From contig JAHDEX010000003.1 in the NCBI GenBank assembly GCA_020628545.1, forward strand, positions 54,166 through 118,165: a DNA stretch of 64,000 nt, in the 5' to 3' direction. Below, piece after piece: positions 9,826 through 19,295 of the stretch; the first letter of the stretch is position 1; each line of letters begins with the position of its first letter. This DNA comes from Paracoccaceae bacterium (GTDB lineage: Bacteria > Pseudomonadota > Alphaproteobacteria > Rhodobacterales > Rhodobacteraceae). Position numbers and translations under genes: made by a program. Below the pieces are notes generated by a model. It was not told where the DNA came from. It saw only the letters and a program-made list of their open reading frames with translations, and made no database searches.

Positions 9826-11379
9826 CTACCCGCGGCGCATCGCACCTTTCACATCAGACAGCTTTAAACCGCCAAACCATTGTGCAAAAGCGAAGTAGCT
9901 GACTATGCCTATGGCCACCGACACGGCGAGCGCGAGGTAACGCCAGCCAGGCGTGCCATAAAGCGGGCCAACAATAATTTCGGTGATGATCAAGACAACC
10001 CCCATCGCGAGCGCCGCTGCGACGATGCGCCAAATCCGTGCACGGAAGCGGTCATCTGTGTTTGCTGCATCACCCATCCCGCGTGCGCCGATCCATAGTT
10101 GGAGAACCATCGCCCATCCCGTCAGGGTCGTGCCAACCGCAGCCGCGATGTATCCGATATATGGCGCCAACCCGATGGCGATGGCCGCATTCAGGATCAT
10201 CGCAAGTACGGCGTAGTAGAAGGGCCGCTTTGTGTCTTCACGTGCAAAGTAGAGTGGCTGTAGTGATTTCTGCATTACAAAGGCGGGCAGACCCAATCCG
10301 TAAACAGCAACTGCCAGCGCCGTCGATGCGGTGTCGTCGGAGGTGAATTCGCCCCGCTCAAAGATCACGCTGGTCAGGGGGATGGCGAGGACAACAAGCG
10401 CGACGGCGGCGGGAATTGTCAGCGCCAAGGAAATTTCCAACGCGCGGTTGTAGGCGTCCCGCCCCCCGGCCTCATCCCCCGCACGCAAACGGCGGGACAA
10501 CTCCGGCAAAAGCACAACGCCAATCGCAATTCCAACAACGCCAAGCGGTAGTTGATAAAGCCTGTCTGCGTAGCTGAGCCATGCCACCGCGCCCTCGAAC
10601 TGCGACGATACCTGTCGCCCGACAAGCAAGTTGATCTGCACCACCCCACTCGCCAACGCAGCAGGTGCGGCAATGATGGCAAGGCGCTTCAACTCGGGCG
10701 TCATTTTCGGGATGCGCGGGAACAATGCGAAACCGGCGCGCTTGGCGGCGAGCCAGACCAAAGCAAACTGGGCCAACCCGGCGAACGGAACGGCCCATGC
10801 GAGTGGCAAGCCAAAATCCAAAGCCTCCAGCCCGCCCAGCGCCCAAGTCACCAAGATAACCGACACGAAAATGACATTCAGCAGAACCGGCGCTGCCGCA
10901 GCTGCCGCGAACCGTCCAGTGGCGTTCAAAACACCCGACAATAAAGCCCCGAGTGAAATGAACAGAATGTAAGGAAACGCGATCCGCCCATAGGTTACGG
11001 CCAGATCAAATCGCTCGTCCCCCCGAAAACCCCACGCCATTGCGGAGACGAGTGCGGGCATGAAGATTAGGCCAATCAGGCTTAACACGATCAGGATGAA
11101 ACCCAAGCCTGCGAAGGCGTCTTGCGCAAAGCGCTTTGGGTCTTCATCGCCTTCGAGCTTCTTCGAAAACATTGGCACAAACGCCATGTTGAATGCGCCT
11201 TCGGCAAAGAAACGGCGAAACAGATTGGGCAGGGAAAACGCGATGAAAAAGGCCTCTGCAACAGGACCCGCACCCAGAAATGCGGCCATCATCAAGTCTC
11301 GCGCGAGTCCGAGCACGCGCGACAGCATCGTCCAGATACCAACAGTGAAGAACCCGGCAAGCAGGCGGATCGGTTTCAC
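9826..11379 (-). CDS. murJ: lipid II flippase MurJ
   Basis: MurJ moves lipid-linked peptidoglycan precursors across the inner membrane. The 517-residue protein is almost wholly hydrophobic, consistent with 14 membrane helices, and starts MKPIRLLAGFFTVGIWTMLSRVLGLARD, the usual MviN/MurJ opening. The conserved segment AFFIAFSLPNLFRRFFAEGAF follows near residue 45. The start codon is GTG, overlapping the glnD stop as GTGA, so the two are translationally coupled. The glnD-murJ pairing is common in alphaproteobacteria. Confidence 0.96.
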   Translation of the reverse strand: MKPIRLLAGFFTVGIWTMLSRVLGLARDLMMAAFLGAGPVAEAFFIAFSLPNLFRRFFAEGAFNMAFVPMFSKKLEGDEDPKRFAQDAFAGLGFILIVLSLIGLIFMPALVSAMAWGFRGDERFDLAVTYGRIAFPYILFISLGALLSGVLNATGRFAAAAAAPVLLNVIFVSVILVTWALGGLEALDFGLPLAWAVPFAGLAQFALVWLAAKRAGFALFPRIPKMTPELKRLAIIAAPAALASGVVQINLLVGRQVSSQFEGAVAWLSYADRLYQLPLGVVGIAIGVVLLPELSRRLRAGDEAGGRDAYNRALEISLALTIPAAVALVVLAIPLTSVIFERGEFTSDDTASTALAVAVYGLGLPAFVMQKSLQPLYFAREDTKRPFYYAVLAMILNAAIAIGLAPYIGYIAAAVGTTLTGWAMVLQLWIGARGMGDAANTDDRFRARIWRIVAAALAMGVVLIITEIIVGPLYGTPGWRYLALAVSVAIGIVSYFAFAQWFGGLKLSDVKGAMRRG

Positions 11380-14204
11380 GCGTTGGCCTCTGCAGCGCGT
11401 TCAACACCTTTGGCAATTGCATCACGCAGCTTTGCTTCAAGCCGGTTCCGCTTGTTCTCCTGCGTGAATTTCAGGCCGGTCATGTCCTTGACATAGAAGG
11501 TATCCACCGCCTGTTCCCCATAGGTCGCGATGACGGCGGATGCGACGTAGACGTGGTTGTCGGCAAGGCAGCGGGTCAGGTCGTACAAAAGACCGGGCCG
11601 GTCGCGGGTATCTACCTCAATAATCGTGTAGATACCTGATCCTTCGTTATCGAAAGTAATGACTGTCGGTACACGGAATGCGCGTTCCCGCTTCTTGATC
11701 CTGTCACGGTCTTTAAGAGCCTCGCGCGCAACAACTTCGCCCTTCAATGTCCGCGTCAGCATCTGGCGCAACCGCGGCAGCTTGCTGACCTCATAAGGTC
11801 TCCCATCCGCGTCCTGTATCCAGAACGCAGCCGTCGCATAGCCATCTTTCGTCGTGTATGTCCGCGCATCGACAATGTTCGCCCCCACAAGCGCCAACGC
11901 CCCGGTCATCCGCGAGACAAGTCCCGGGTGGTCAACCATCACAAAGCAAACACGCGTCGCATCGCGTTCCGCGTCAGGAACAAGATCGACACCAATTGCG
12001 TCGTCTTCGAGGGTATCCAGCATTTTCGCGAAAATGGCGTGGGTCGCAGGCGGAAGACCCTGCCAGTATGGGCCATAGTGCCGCCCAATTTCCTTACGCA
12101 GCGCACTTTCCGACCAATCTGGCAATGCAGCGCGCAGGTCCCTCTTTGCGTCGGCTTCCAGAGTGCCCCGGTTGAGATCTTCCAAACCGTTTTCCAAAGC
12201 ATCTTTTGTCGCGGCGTAAAGCCTGCGGATCAACACGGCTTTCCAGTTGTTCCATGTCCCAGGCCCAACACCGCGAATGTCGCAAACCGTCAATACGGTC
12301 AGTAGATCAAGGTACTCCACCGACTTCATCGCCTTGGCGAAACCAGCGACGGTGCGCGGCTCTGCAATGTCGCGTTTCTGGGCTGTGTCGGACAAAAGCA
12401 AATGGTTGCGTACCAACCATTCGACTGTTTTGGCTTCCTTTTTCTTCAAACCAAGCCGTGGCGCCACCACCCGTGCGATCCGGGCGCCGAGTGCAGAATG
12501 GTCTTCCTGACGTCCCTTCCCGATGTCATGTAACAGAAGCGCCACATATAGGACCCTCCGGTTCACACCCTTTTTCAGGATACCAGAGACGATCGGCAAC
12601 TCTTCAACCAGCTCCTCCCGTTCAATCTGGCTCAGATGACTGATACATTGGATGGTATGTTCGTCGACCGTGTAGTGGTGATACATGTTGAACTGCATCA
12701 TCGCGACGATTGGGGCGAATTCGGGAATAAAGGCGGACAGTACGCCAAGCTCATTCATCCGTCGCAAGCCACGCTCGGGATTGCCGTGCTTCAACAGCAG
12801 ATCAAGAAACAGCTTCTGCGCTTTTGGATCTTCGCGCATCTCTTGGTCGATGAGGTGCAGATTGGACGATAGCAACCGCATTGCATCCGGATGAAGCAGC
12901 AAACCGGTGCGTAGTGCTTCTTCGATGATGCCAAGCATGTTCAGCTTGTCGGCAAAGAACGCGTCCTCATCCGCAACAGTCAGCCGGTTCTGAGCAATCT
13001 CGTAAGGGGCTCTGACGGACTTGCGCCGCTTGAAAAGCCGGGTCAGCATTGGTTCGGGCTTAGTATGGTCGGCTTCAAGCGCGGTGAGGAAGATACGGGT
13101 CAATTCACCGACCCGCGTGGCATGGCGGAAGTAGTCCTGCATGAAATGCTCGACCGCGCGCCTGCCACTGTGATCGCGATAGCGCAGGCGTTCCGCCACT
13201 TCGACTTGCAGATCAAACGTCAACTGATCCATCGCTCGCCCGGTGATGATGTGCAAATGGCACCGGACGGACCACAGGAAATCCTCGGCGGTTTTGAAGG
13301 TCACGAACTCATCATAAGTGTAGACACCAAGTTCAATTAGTTCTTTGGCGTTTTGCGTGCCGTGCACATATTTGCCGATCCAGAAAAGCGATTGGAGATC
13401 GCGCAAGCCACCCTTGCCCTCTTTGACGTTGGGCTCGACCACATAACGCTGACCACCCTGTTTGCGGTGGCGGGTCGCGCGTTCATCTAGCTTGGCATCA
13501 ATAAACTCGGACGCCGTGTCCTTGAACAGATCGCCCCAAAGCCGGGTGCTCAACTCCTCTGCAAGGGCGGCGTCACCTGCGATAAAGCGATGTTCGACCA
13601 ACGACGTCCGGATAGTGTAGTCTTCCTTGCCAAGTCGAATGCAGTCCTTGATCGTGCGGCTGGCGTGTCCGACCTTCAGCTTGAGATCCCAGAAGATATA
13701 CAGCATTGACTCGATCAGGCTCTCTGCCCAAGGCGTGATCTTGTAGGGGTTCAGAAACAAGAGATCGACATCCGAAAACGCCGCCATCTCGCCCCGACCA
13801 TACCCACCGACAGCCATGACAGCGAGCCGCTCTGCTTCGGTCGGATTGTGATTGGGATGCAAATACGTCTCCGCGACGTAGAGAACCTCGCAGACAATCT
13901 GATCGGTCAGCCACGCATAGGCACGGGTGCCCCGCCGCCCGGGAATCGGGTCTTGAAGAAAGGCCTCAGCGATGCGGTCCCGGCCTGCTTTGCGGGAGGC
14001 GAGCAAGATCGCTACGGTCGCTCTGCGTATCTCATTTGCGGCACTAAGATCACCCAGGGCCGCATCAAGGTCCGTCCGAACTGCGGTACTATCAAAAATC
14101 TCAGACGCCGGACAAATCAGATTGTCCGGCGTCTCATGTTGATCCGTCTCTGGTATGGTAACGTCAGAGACCTGGTCCGCCAAAGCTGCGGGGCGCTGGT
14201 TCAA
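11376..14204 (-). CDS. glnD: [protein-PII] uridylyltransferase / uridylyl-removing enzyme
   Basis: GlnD senses glutamine and adds or removes UMP on PII proteins, setting nitrogen status. Domains in order over 942 residues: nucleotidyltransferase with GGYGRGEMAAFSDVDLLFL (about 130-150); HD hydrolase with LLHDIGKGRQEDHS; and two C-terminal ACT domains (VDHPGLVSRMTGALALVGAN and DTRDRPGLLYDLTRCLADN). The track's first codon is TTG at 14204, which overlaps the upstream lipoprotein gene by 41 bp. No ATG occurs before the conserved region, and TTG 14183 is an alternative, so the start is uncertain. A 13-bp hairpin followed by ATTTTTG lies within codons of the N-terminus (see terminator entry). Confidence 0.94.
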   Translation of the reverse strand: MNQRPAALADQVSDVTIPETDQHETPDNLICPASEIFDSTAVRTDLDAALGDLSAANEIRRATVAILLASRKAGRDRIAEAFLQDPIPGRRGTRAYAWLTDQIVCEVLYVAETYLHPNHNPTEAERLAVMAVGGYGRGEMAAFSDVDLLFLNPYKITPWAESLIESMLYIFWDLKLKVGHASRTIKDCIRLGKEDYTIRTSLVEHRFIAGDAALAEELSTRLWGDLFKDTASEFIDAKLDERATRHRKQGGQRYVVEPNVKEGKGGLRDLQSLFWIGKYVHGTQNAKELIELGVYTYDEFVTFKTAEDFLWSVRCHLHIITGRAMDQLTFDLQVEVAERLRYRDHSGRRAVEHFMQDYFRHATRVGELTRIFLTALEADHTKPEPMLTRLFKRRKSVRAPYEIAQNRLTVADEDAFFADKLNMLGIIEEALRTGLLLHPDAMRLLSSNLHLIDQEMREDPKAQKLFLDLLLKHGNPERGLRRMNELGVLSAFIPEFAPIVAMMQFNMYHHYTVDEHTIQCISHLSQIEREELVEELPIVSGILKKGVNRRVLYVALLLHDIGKGRQEDHSALGARIARVVAPRLGLKKKEAKTVEWLVRNHLLLSDTAQKRDIAEPRTVAGFAKAMKSVEYLDLLTVLTVCDIRGVGPGTWNNWKAVLIRRLYAATKDALENGLEDLNRGTLEADAKRDLRAALPDWSESALRKEIGRHYGPYWQGLPPATHAIFAKMLDTLEDDAIGVDLVPDAERDATRVCFVMVDHPGLVSRMTGALALVGANIVDARTYTTKDGYATAAFWIQDADGRPYEVSKLPRLRQMLTRTLKGEVVAREALKDRDRIKKRERAFRVPTVITFDNEGSGIYTIIEVDTRDRPGLLYDLTRCLADNHVYVASAVIATYGEQAVDTFYVKDMTGLKFTQENKRNRLEAKLRDAIAKGVERAAEANA
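14094..14134 (-). terminator. terminator-like hairpin inside the 5' end of glnD
   Basis: On the minus strand AGACGCCGGACAA and TTGTCCGGCGTCT pair perfectly over 13 bp around the loop TCTGAT, followed after four bases by TTTTTG. It begins 30 bp after the stop codon of the LpoA-like gene. The same bases encode the conserved start of GlnD, so this is both a possible end signal for the upstream gene and a coding sequence. Confidence 0.6.
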
Positions 14205-15351
14205 GAATGCTCACCGTGTTGTTTTCAATCGTCGCGACCGACAGGCCACGCTGGTTTTGACCATTTCGCAGGAAACGGAAGATTCCTCCAGTCCCTTGGA
14301 ATCCCTCGGGTGTGGTTAACCCCCCTTTGGTCAACGCGTCGGACTTTCCCTGAGCGACCAAGGCACCGATGGCCGCAATACCATCATAGGCAAGGCCCGC
14401 AAGCGGGTGTGGCGACCCGCCGTAGATCGCAGCGTACCGGTTTTCGAACTGCGCCTGCAGTGCTTGATCCGGTAGCGCAAAGTAGCCGCCCTGAGCTGCG
14501 GGATTGGCAAAAACTTCGGCGTTCGCATCCCAGCGGGTCAAGCCAAGGAATTGCGCTTCACTCGGCGACAGACCCGCGCTGTTCAAGCCGTTGAGGATAA
14601 ACGGTAGGTCAGCGGATGGGTCGCCGGTATAGAAGACCGCATCTGTGCCACTTGCACGGGCGGCAGAGACGATCCGCGGTGCGGCTTCTGCGACACCTGC
14701 CTGCGTCAGCGCATATCCTTCAATCGTCGTGACTTGCCCGCCATTCGAGCGGACCGCGTTTGCAATTGCGTCTCGTCCAACTTGGCCTGCGGTATCATCC
14801 CCATGGACAACAGCATAGCGGCTGATGCCCTGCCGTCCGGCATATTGGACGAGGCGGTCCGCAGTGTTTGCGAATGTTGGCCCCAGAATAAAGACGTTAC
14901 CTCCCGCAATCCCCGGATTGTTGGAGAAGGCCAATACGTTGACGTTGCGACCGGCCACCGCGACACCTGCGGCATTTGCAGCCTCACCGAATAGCGGCCC
15001 AAGTATAATCTGCGCACCATCGTCAACGGCCGCTGTTGCGACTTCAGCAGCCTGCACCGGATTACCGGCAGTATTGTAGACCCGCAGATCAATCGCCACG
15101 CCGTTGAGATCCGCAATCGCCATCCGCGCTGCATTCTCGAGGTTGCTTGAAATAAACGCGTCACCAGCGCCTGCGGCAGCACCCGGCACCAGCAATGCGA
15201 CCTGAACGGGCGCGCTGGGGTCGATCGTCTGTCCGGTATCCTGGGTCAGCCCAACCTGCGCCGGGATCGAACAGGCCGCGAGCCACATCAACGATAGGAT
15301 TGCTGTGAAACGAGCAAGTGGCTTGCGCGCGCGATCAAAAGTAGCAAACAT
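14164..15351 (-). CDS. LpoA-like penicillin-binding protein activator (periplasmic-binding-fold lipoprotein)
   Basis: The 395-residue protein has a lipoprotein signal with lipobox LAAC at residues 24-27 and then a Leu/Ile/Val-binding-protein type I periplasmic fold (VQVALLVPGAAAGAGDAFISSNLENAARMAIADLNGVAIDLRVYNTAGNP). That combination, divergent from rsmI, is the usual setting of alphaproteobacterial LpoA-like activators of peptidoglycan synthases. Binding of a small ligand is an alternative. The track starts 33 codons upstream; I use ATG 15351, preceded by GGAGGGG. It is the first gene of a minus-strand run with glnD and murJ. Confidence 0.82.
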   Translation of the reverse strand: MFATFDRARKPLARFTAILSLMWLAACSIPAQVGLTQDTGQTIDPSAPVQVALLVPGAAAGAGDAFISSNLENAARMAIADLNGVAIDLRVYNTAGNPVQAAEVATAAVDDGAQIILGPLFGEAANAAGVAVAGRNVNVLAFSNNPGIAGGNVFILGPTFANTADRLVQYAGRQGISRYAVVHGDDTAGQVGRDAIANAVRSNGGQVTTIEGYALTQAGVAEAAPRIVSAARASGTDAVFYTGDPSADLPFILNGLNSAGLSPSEAQFLGLTRWDANAEVFANPAAQGGYFALPDQALQAQFENRYAAIYGGSPHPLAGLAYDGIAAIGALVAQGKSDALTKGGLTTPEGFQGTGGIFRFLRNGQNQRGLSVATIENNTVSILEPAPRSFGGPGL

Positions 15352-15434
15352 GAATTGTCCCCTCCATACGGCCTCTGGTACGAGCCGTCGTGTATCTTGA
15401 TAGCATATGGTGCATCTCGCAGAAGGGTCTAGGT

Positions 15435-16298
15435 ATGAATTTTCAGACAAAACCCTTGACGCCGGGTCTCTATTTTGTCGCTACACCCATCGGGTCCGCG
15501 CGCGACATCACATTGAGAGCATTGGATATTCTAGCAAGTGCTGACCTGATTGCATCGGAAGACACCCGGACCACCCGAAAGCTGATGGAAATTCACGGTA
15601 TTCCGCTGGGTGATCGGCAGATAGTGGCCTACCATGATCATAGCGGGGAGAAACCGACCACAAGACTTGTCGATGCCGTGGGCGCTGGCAAGTCAGTTGC
15701 TTACGCGTCAGAAGCGGGCACTCCACTGATTGCTGATCCGGGGTACGAGCTTGGGGTTGCAATGGCTGACGCTGGTTACTCCGTGACGGCCGCGCCGGGA
15801 CCATCTGCTGTCATTGCGGCATTGACCGTGTCAGGTTTGCCGACGGACCGATTTGCTTTCGTTGGGTTTTTACCCAGCACCGAAGCAAAACGCAAAAGCA
15901 CCATTGCTGATCTGCGCAGTTGGCCTGCCACGCTTATTTTTTATGAAAGTCCAAAACGCATTAAGGGATCATTATGCGATTTGCGCGATACTTTGGGTGG
16001 GGAACGACAGGCCGTCGTCTGTCGGGAATTGACCAAGAAGTTTGAGGAAGTGTCGCGGGGCACGCTTGCGGAACTAGCTGACCACTACGCTAAGCGCGAC
16101 GTAAAGGGTGAGATTGTTGTGCTTGTGGGGCGCGGTGATGAAAATGAAGCGGAGCAGAACTCAGTTGAAGATGCATTGCGTGATGCCCTTAAGACGATGC
16201 GCGTGAAAGATGCTGCGACGGCAGTCGCCGGGGCGATGGGCCTGCCGCGGCGCGATGTTTACCAACTCGCCCTGGACCTGGGGAAGGACAAACCGTGA
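15435..16298 (+). CDS. rsmI: 16S rRNA 2'-O-ribose C1402 methyltransferase
   Basis: RsmI methylates the ribose of C1402 in 16S rRNA using S-adenosylmethionine. The 287-residue protein shows LYFVATPIGSARDITLRAL, ADLIASEDTRTTRKL, the EAGTPLIADPGYELG loop and GPSAVIAALTVSGLPTDRFAFVGFLP, all standard blocks of the family. The track begins 15 codons early; ATG 15435 is preceded by AAGGGTCTAGGT and matches the family start. It is divergent from the LpoA-like gene with 83 bp between them and overlaps yraN by ATGA. Confidence 0.96.
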   Translation: MNFQTKPLTPGLYFVATPIGSARDITLRALDILASADLIASEDTRTTRKLMEIHGIPLGDRQIVAYHDHSGEKPTTRLVDAVGAGKSVAYASEAGTPLIADPGYELGVAMADAGYSVTAAPGPSAVIAALTVSGLPTDRFAFVGFLPSTEAKRKSTIADLRSWPATLIFYESPKRIKGSLCDLRDTLGGERQAVVCRELTKKFEEVSRGTLAELADHYAKRDVKGEIVVLVGRGDENEAEQNSVEDALRDALKTMRVKDAATAVAGAMGLPRRDVYQLALDLGKDKP

Positions 16299-16663
16299 CC
16301 ACCACATTGCGAAACGCCACAAATTACCAGGCAGGCCTTTCGGCGGAAGCCATCGTTGCCCGCGACTACCTCTCGCGCGGACGCACGCTCGCCGAAAAGC
16401 GCTGGCGGGGAACGGGCGGTGAGATTGATCTTATATTTCGGGAAGGTGACCGGGTCGTCTTCACGGAAGTGAAGAAAAGCCGGACCCATGAGATGGCAAT
16501 GCAACGGCTTTCGCCGCGACAGATGCGACGTATCTGCGCGACCGCAAGCGAATATATCGCTGGTGAACCACGCGGACAGCTGACCGAGATGCGTTTTGAC
16601 TTTGCGACGGTTGATCAGGCTGGAACCGTGCGCATTCTCGAAAATGCCTTCATGGAAGCGTGA
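16295..16663 (+). CDS. yraN: YraN family (UPF0102) endonuclease-like protein
   Basis: The 122-residue protein contains AEKRWRGTGGEIDLIFREGDRVVFTEVK, the restriction-endonuclease-like core (E-x-D-L ... E-V-K) of UPF0102. It is encoded next to rsmI in many Gram-negative bacteria, as here, with a 4-bp ATGA overlap. Members have been linked to nuclease activity, but the cellular role is not settled. gshB follows after 72 bp. Confidence 0.9.
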   Translation: MTTTLRNATNYQAGLSAEAIVARDYLSRGRTLAEKRWRGTGGEIDLIFREGDRVVFTEVKKSRTHEMAMQRLSPRQMRRICATASEYIAGEPRGQLTEMRFDFATVDQAGTVRILENAFMEA

Positions 16664-16735
16664 TCCGACACCCATTGCACCTTTAATCCGCATCGGCCAT
16701 GACTGCGCTACTTTCGCAATTCAGGAGGTGCGCCA

Positions 16736-17689
16736 ATGTCGATGAAAATTGCTATCCAAATGGACCCTATCGGGGCCATCGACATCGCGGCCGACAGCAC
16801 CTTTCGGATCGCGGAAGAAGCCCAGGCGCGGGGCCATACGCTTTTCTACTATACGCCGGACAAGCTGGCCTATCGCGAAGGCAAAGTTTTGGCGCGGGGA
16901 CAGTCGCTGAAGGTTCAACGGGAGGTGGGACACCATGCCATCCTCGGCGATATGGAAGAGGTTGATTTGTCAACGTTTGACGTGGTGTGGCTCCGTCAGG
17001 ACCCGCCTTTTGATATGGGCTATATCACCACCACCCATATTCTGGAGATGATCCACCCGAAGACTCTGGTTGTGAATGATCCCTTTTGGGTACGGAACTA
17101 TCCTGAAAAACTTTTGGTCCTGTCATTCCCCGATCTGACGCCGCCAACGATGATCGCGCGTGACCTCGAGACTCTGAAGTCCTTCCGAGCCGACCATGGC
17201 GATGTGATCCTGAAGCCGCTGTACGGCAACGGCGGGGCGGGCGTCTTCAAGCTGCGACAGGATGACGGCAATCTGGCCTCGCTGCATGAACTCTTCGCGG
17301 GGATCAACCGGGAGCCGCTCATTATGCAAAAGTTTCTACCTGCGGTCAGCGCGGGCGACAAACGGGTGATCCTCGTTGACGGGGAACCTGTGGGCGCGAT
17401 CAATCGAGTACCCGCTGCAGGTGAAACACGCTCGAACATGCATGTTGGTGGCCGTCCCGAAAAGGTCGATCTGACGGATCGCGATCGCGAGATTTGCGCA
17501 AAAATTGGCCCCCTGCTGCGTGAAAAAGGACAGATTTTTGTTGGGATCGATGTGATTGGGGAGTGGTTGACCGAGATCAACGTTACATCACCCACGGGGC
17601 TACAGGAGCTGGAACGCTTTGACGGCATCAACGTAACCGGAAAAATCTGGGACGCGATTGAGCGCCGCCGGGTGGAGCAAAAATCGTAA
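16736..17689 (+). CDS. gshB: glutathione synthetase
   Basis: GshB joins gamma-glutamylcysteine and glycine with ATP to make glutathione in the cytoplasm. The 317-residue ATP-grasp protein starts [21 protein letters not shown], typical for the family. It shows [33 protein letters not shown] in the ATP lid, and [13 protein letters not shown] near the C-terminus. An AGGAGGTGCGCCA ribosome site precedes ATG 16736. It is last in the rsmI-yraN-gshB run and converges on comM. Confidence 0.97.
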   Translation: MSMKIAIQMDPIGAIDIAADSTFRIAEEAQARGHTLFYYTPDKLAYREGKVLARGQSLKVQREVGHHAILGDMEEVDLSTFDVVWLRQDPPFDMGYITTTHILEMIHPKTLVVNDPFWVRNYPEKLLVLSFPDLTPPTMIARDLETLKSFRADHGDVILKPLYGNGGAGVFKLRQDDGNLASLHELFAGINREPLIMQKFLPAVSAGDKRVILVDGEPVGAINRVPAAGETRSNMHVGGRPEKVDLTDRDREICAKIGPLLREKGQIFVGIDVIGEWLTEINVTSPTGLQELERFDGINVTGKIWDAIERRRVEQKS

Positions 17690-17699
17690 GCTAGACTCT

Positions 17700-17728
17700 T
17701 AAAAAAAAGAATCCTTTCTGCAAGGATT
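17700..17728 (-). terminator. intrinsic terminator of comM
   Basis: Read on the minus strand, AATCCTT-GCAGA-AAGGATT forms a 7-bp stem followed by CTTTTTTTT. It begins five bases after the comM stop codon. The convergent gshB reads the opposite way and gets only a short TTTT after the stem. Confidence 0.88.
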
Positions 17729-17732
17729 TTGC

Positions 17733-19247
17733 TCAAACCTCGCGCGCTTGCGCCAACCGATAGCTGACCGCCTCAGCCACGTGAGGCCGACGCACCTCCG
17801 CCTCCGCCGCGAGGTCTGCGATTGTTCGTGCCACACGCAGGATGCGATGATAGCCACGGGCCGACAAACCAAACCTATCCGCAACTTTCCCTAGCAGCGT
17901 CCGACTTTCATCGTCGAGGGTGACTACCTCGTCGAGCACCCTGCCCTCTGCTTCAGCATTCACCCGCACGCCAGGAATATCCGCGTAGCGCCCCGCTTGC
18001 ACCTTCCGCGCCGCCGCCACGCGTGCAGCAATGGCCGCGGAGGTTTCGCCATCCTCTGGCAGATCAAGATCCGTGTAAGCGACCGGCGGCACTTCGATGC
18101 GCAGATCGAAACGATCCATCATCGGCCCTGAGATACGGCCAAGATATTCCTCGCCGCAAATCGGGACGCGCGCGCAGGCCTGCGCCGCATCAGCCATATG
18201 TCCGCAGCGGCAGGGGTTCGCGGCGGCGACGAGCATAAAACGACAGGGATATTTCACATGGGCATTGGCGCGCGCCACGATCACTTCGCCGGTTTCAATC
18301 GGCTGTCGCAGTGTTTCAAGCACAGTCCGCGGAAACTCTGGAAACTCATCGAGAAAAAGAACGCCGTTGTGGGCGAGCGATATCTGTCCTGGCTTAGCGG
18401 TGCGCCCGCCGCCGATGATAGCGGCGGTCGACGCCGTGTGGTGCGGCTCCTGAAAGGGGCGCGTGCGGCTGATCCCCCCCTCTTCCAGCACACCGGCTAG
18501 TGAGTGGATCATGGAGGTTTCCAGCGCTTCAACCGGCGACATCGGCGGCAAAATCCCGGGGATACGCTTTGACAGCATCGACTTACCAGACCCAGGCGCA
18601 CCGACCATCAGTGTGTGATGCCGGCCGGCCGCTGCGATTTCGAGTGCGCGCTTTGCCCGCTCCTGCCCTTTGACTTCCGCCATGTCGCGCACGCCCGCAT
18701 CGGTGGTCACATCGCCGGGGAGGGCCGGGTCCAGAATGCCTTGTCCGGTGAAGTGCCGGATGGCCGCCGCCAGGGTCGGCGGTGCAATCACGCGTGCAGC
18801 GTCGACCCAGGCTGCTTCGGGCCCGCACACCTCGGGGCAAAGCAACGTGCGATTATCTTCGACTGCCGCCATCGCCGCCGGCAGCGCGCCCACCACAGGC
18901 AACAAGTTTCCGTTCAGAGACAATTCACCCAACGCAACCGTCGCGGCCACATCGTCTTGCGGCAGGATATCCAAAGCCGCCAACAGGGCCAACGCGATCG
19001 GCACGTCAAAATGGGACCCCTCCTTGGGCATATTCGCAGGCGACAGGTTTACAGTGATCTTCTTCGACGGCAATGCAATTGCAAGATGGCTCATGGCGGC
19101 CTTCACGCGCTCGCGCGCTTCTGACACCGCTTTGTCCGGCAGGCCGACAATGGCAAAGCCGGGCAAACCCGGCGTCACGGCGCATTGCACCTCAACCAGC
19201 TTGGCATCAATGCCATCGAAAGCCACTGTGTAGGCCAATGCCGTCAT
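17733..19247 (-). CDS. comM: ComM/YifB family Mg-chelatase-like AAA ATPase
   Basis: The 504-residue protein has an N-terminal Lon-protease-like fold (MTALAYTVAFDGIDAKLVEVQCAVTPGLPG), a Walker A motif GAPGSGKSMLSKRIP near residue 217, Walker B GVLFLDEFPEF and a C-terminal Mg-chelatase lid. ComM is a hexameric helicase that promotes branch migration during natural transformation in Vibrio and relatives; here the role is inferred from the family. It is the last gene of a minus-strand run (cobU, phosphatase, GST, comM) and is closed by a clear terminator. Confidence 0.93.
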   Translation of the reverse strand: MTALAYTVAFDGIDAKLVEVQCAVTPGLPGFAIVGLPDKAVSEARERVKAAMSHLAIALPSKKITVNLSPANMPKEGSHFDVPIALALLAALDILPQDDVAATVALGELSLNGNLLPVVGALPAAMAAVEDNRTLLCPEVCGPEAAWVDAARVIAPPTLAAAIRHFTGQGILDPALPGDVTTDAGVRDMAEVKGQERAKRALEIAAAGRHHTLMVGAPGSGKSMLSKRIPGILPPMSPVEALETSMIHSLAGVLEEGGISRTRPFQEPHHTASTAAIIGGGRTAKPGQISLAHNGVLFLDEFPEFPRTVLETLRQPIETGEVIVARANAHVKYPCRFMLVAAANPCRCGHMADAAQACARVPICGEEYLGRISGPMMDRFDLRIEVPPVAYTDLDLPEDGETSAAIAARVAAARKVQAGRYADIPGVRVNAEAEGRVLDEVVTLDDESRTLLGKVADRFGLSARGYHRILRVARTIADLAAEAEVRRPHVAEAVSYRLAQAREV

Positions 19248-19295
19248 CGCTGTCCCCTTTGAAACAGGGTTAACAGGGCGTGTCTTGCAAAATGG

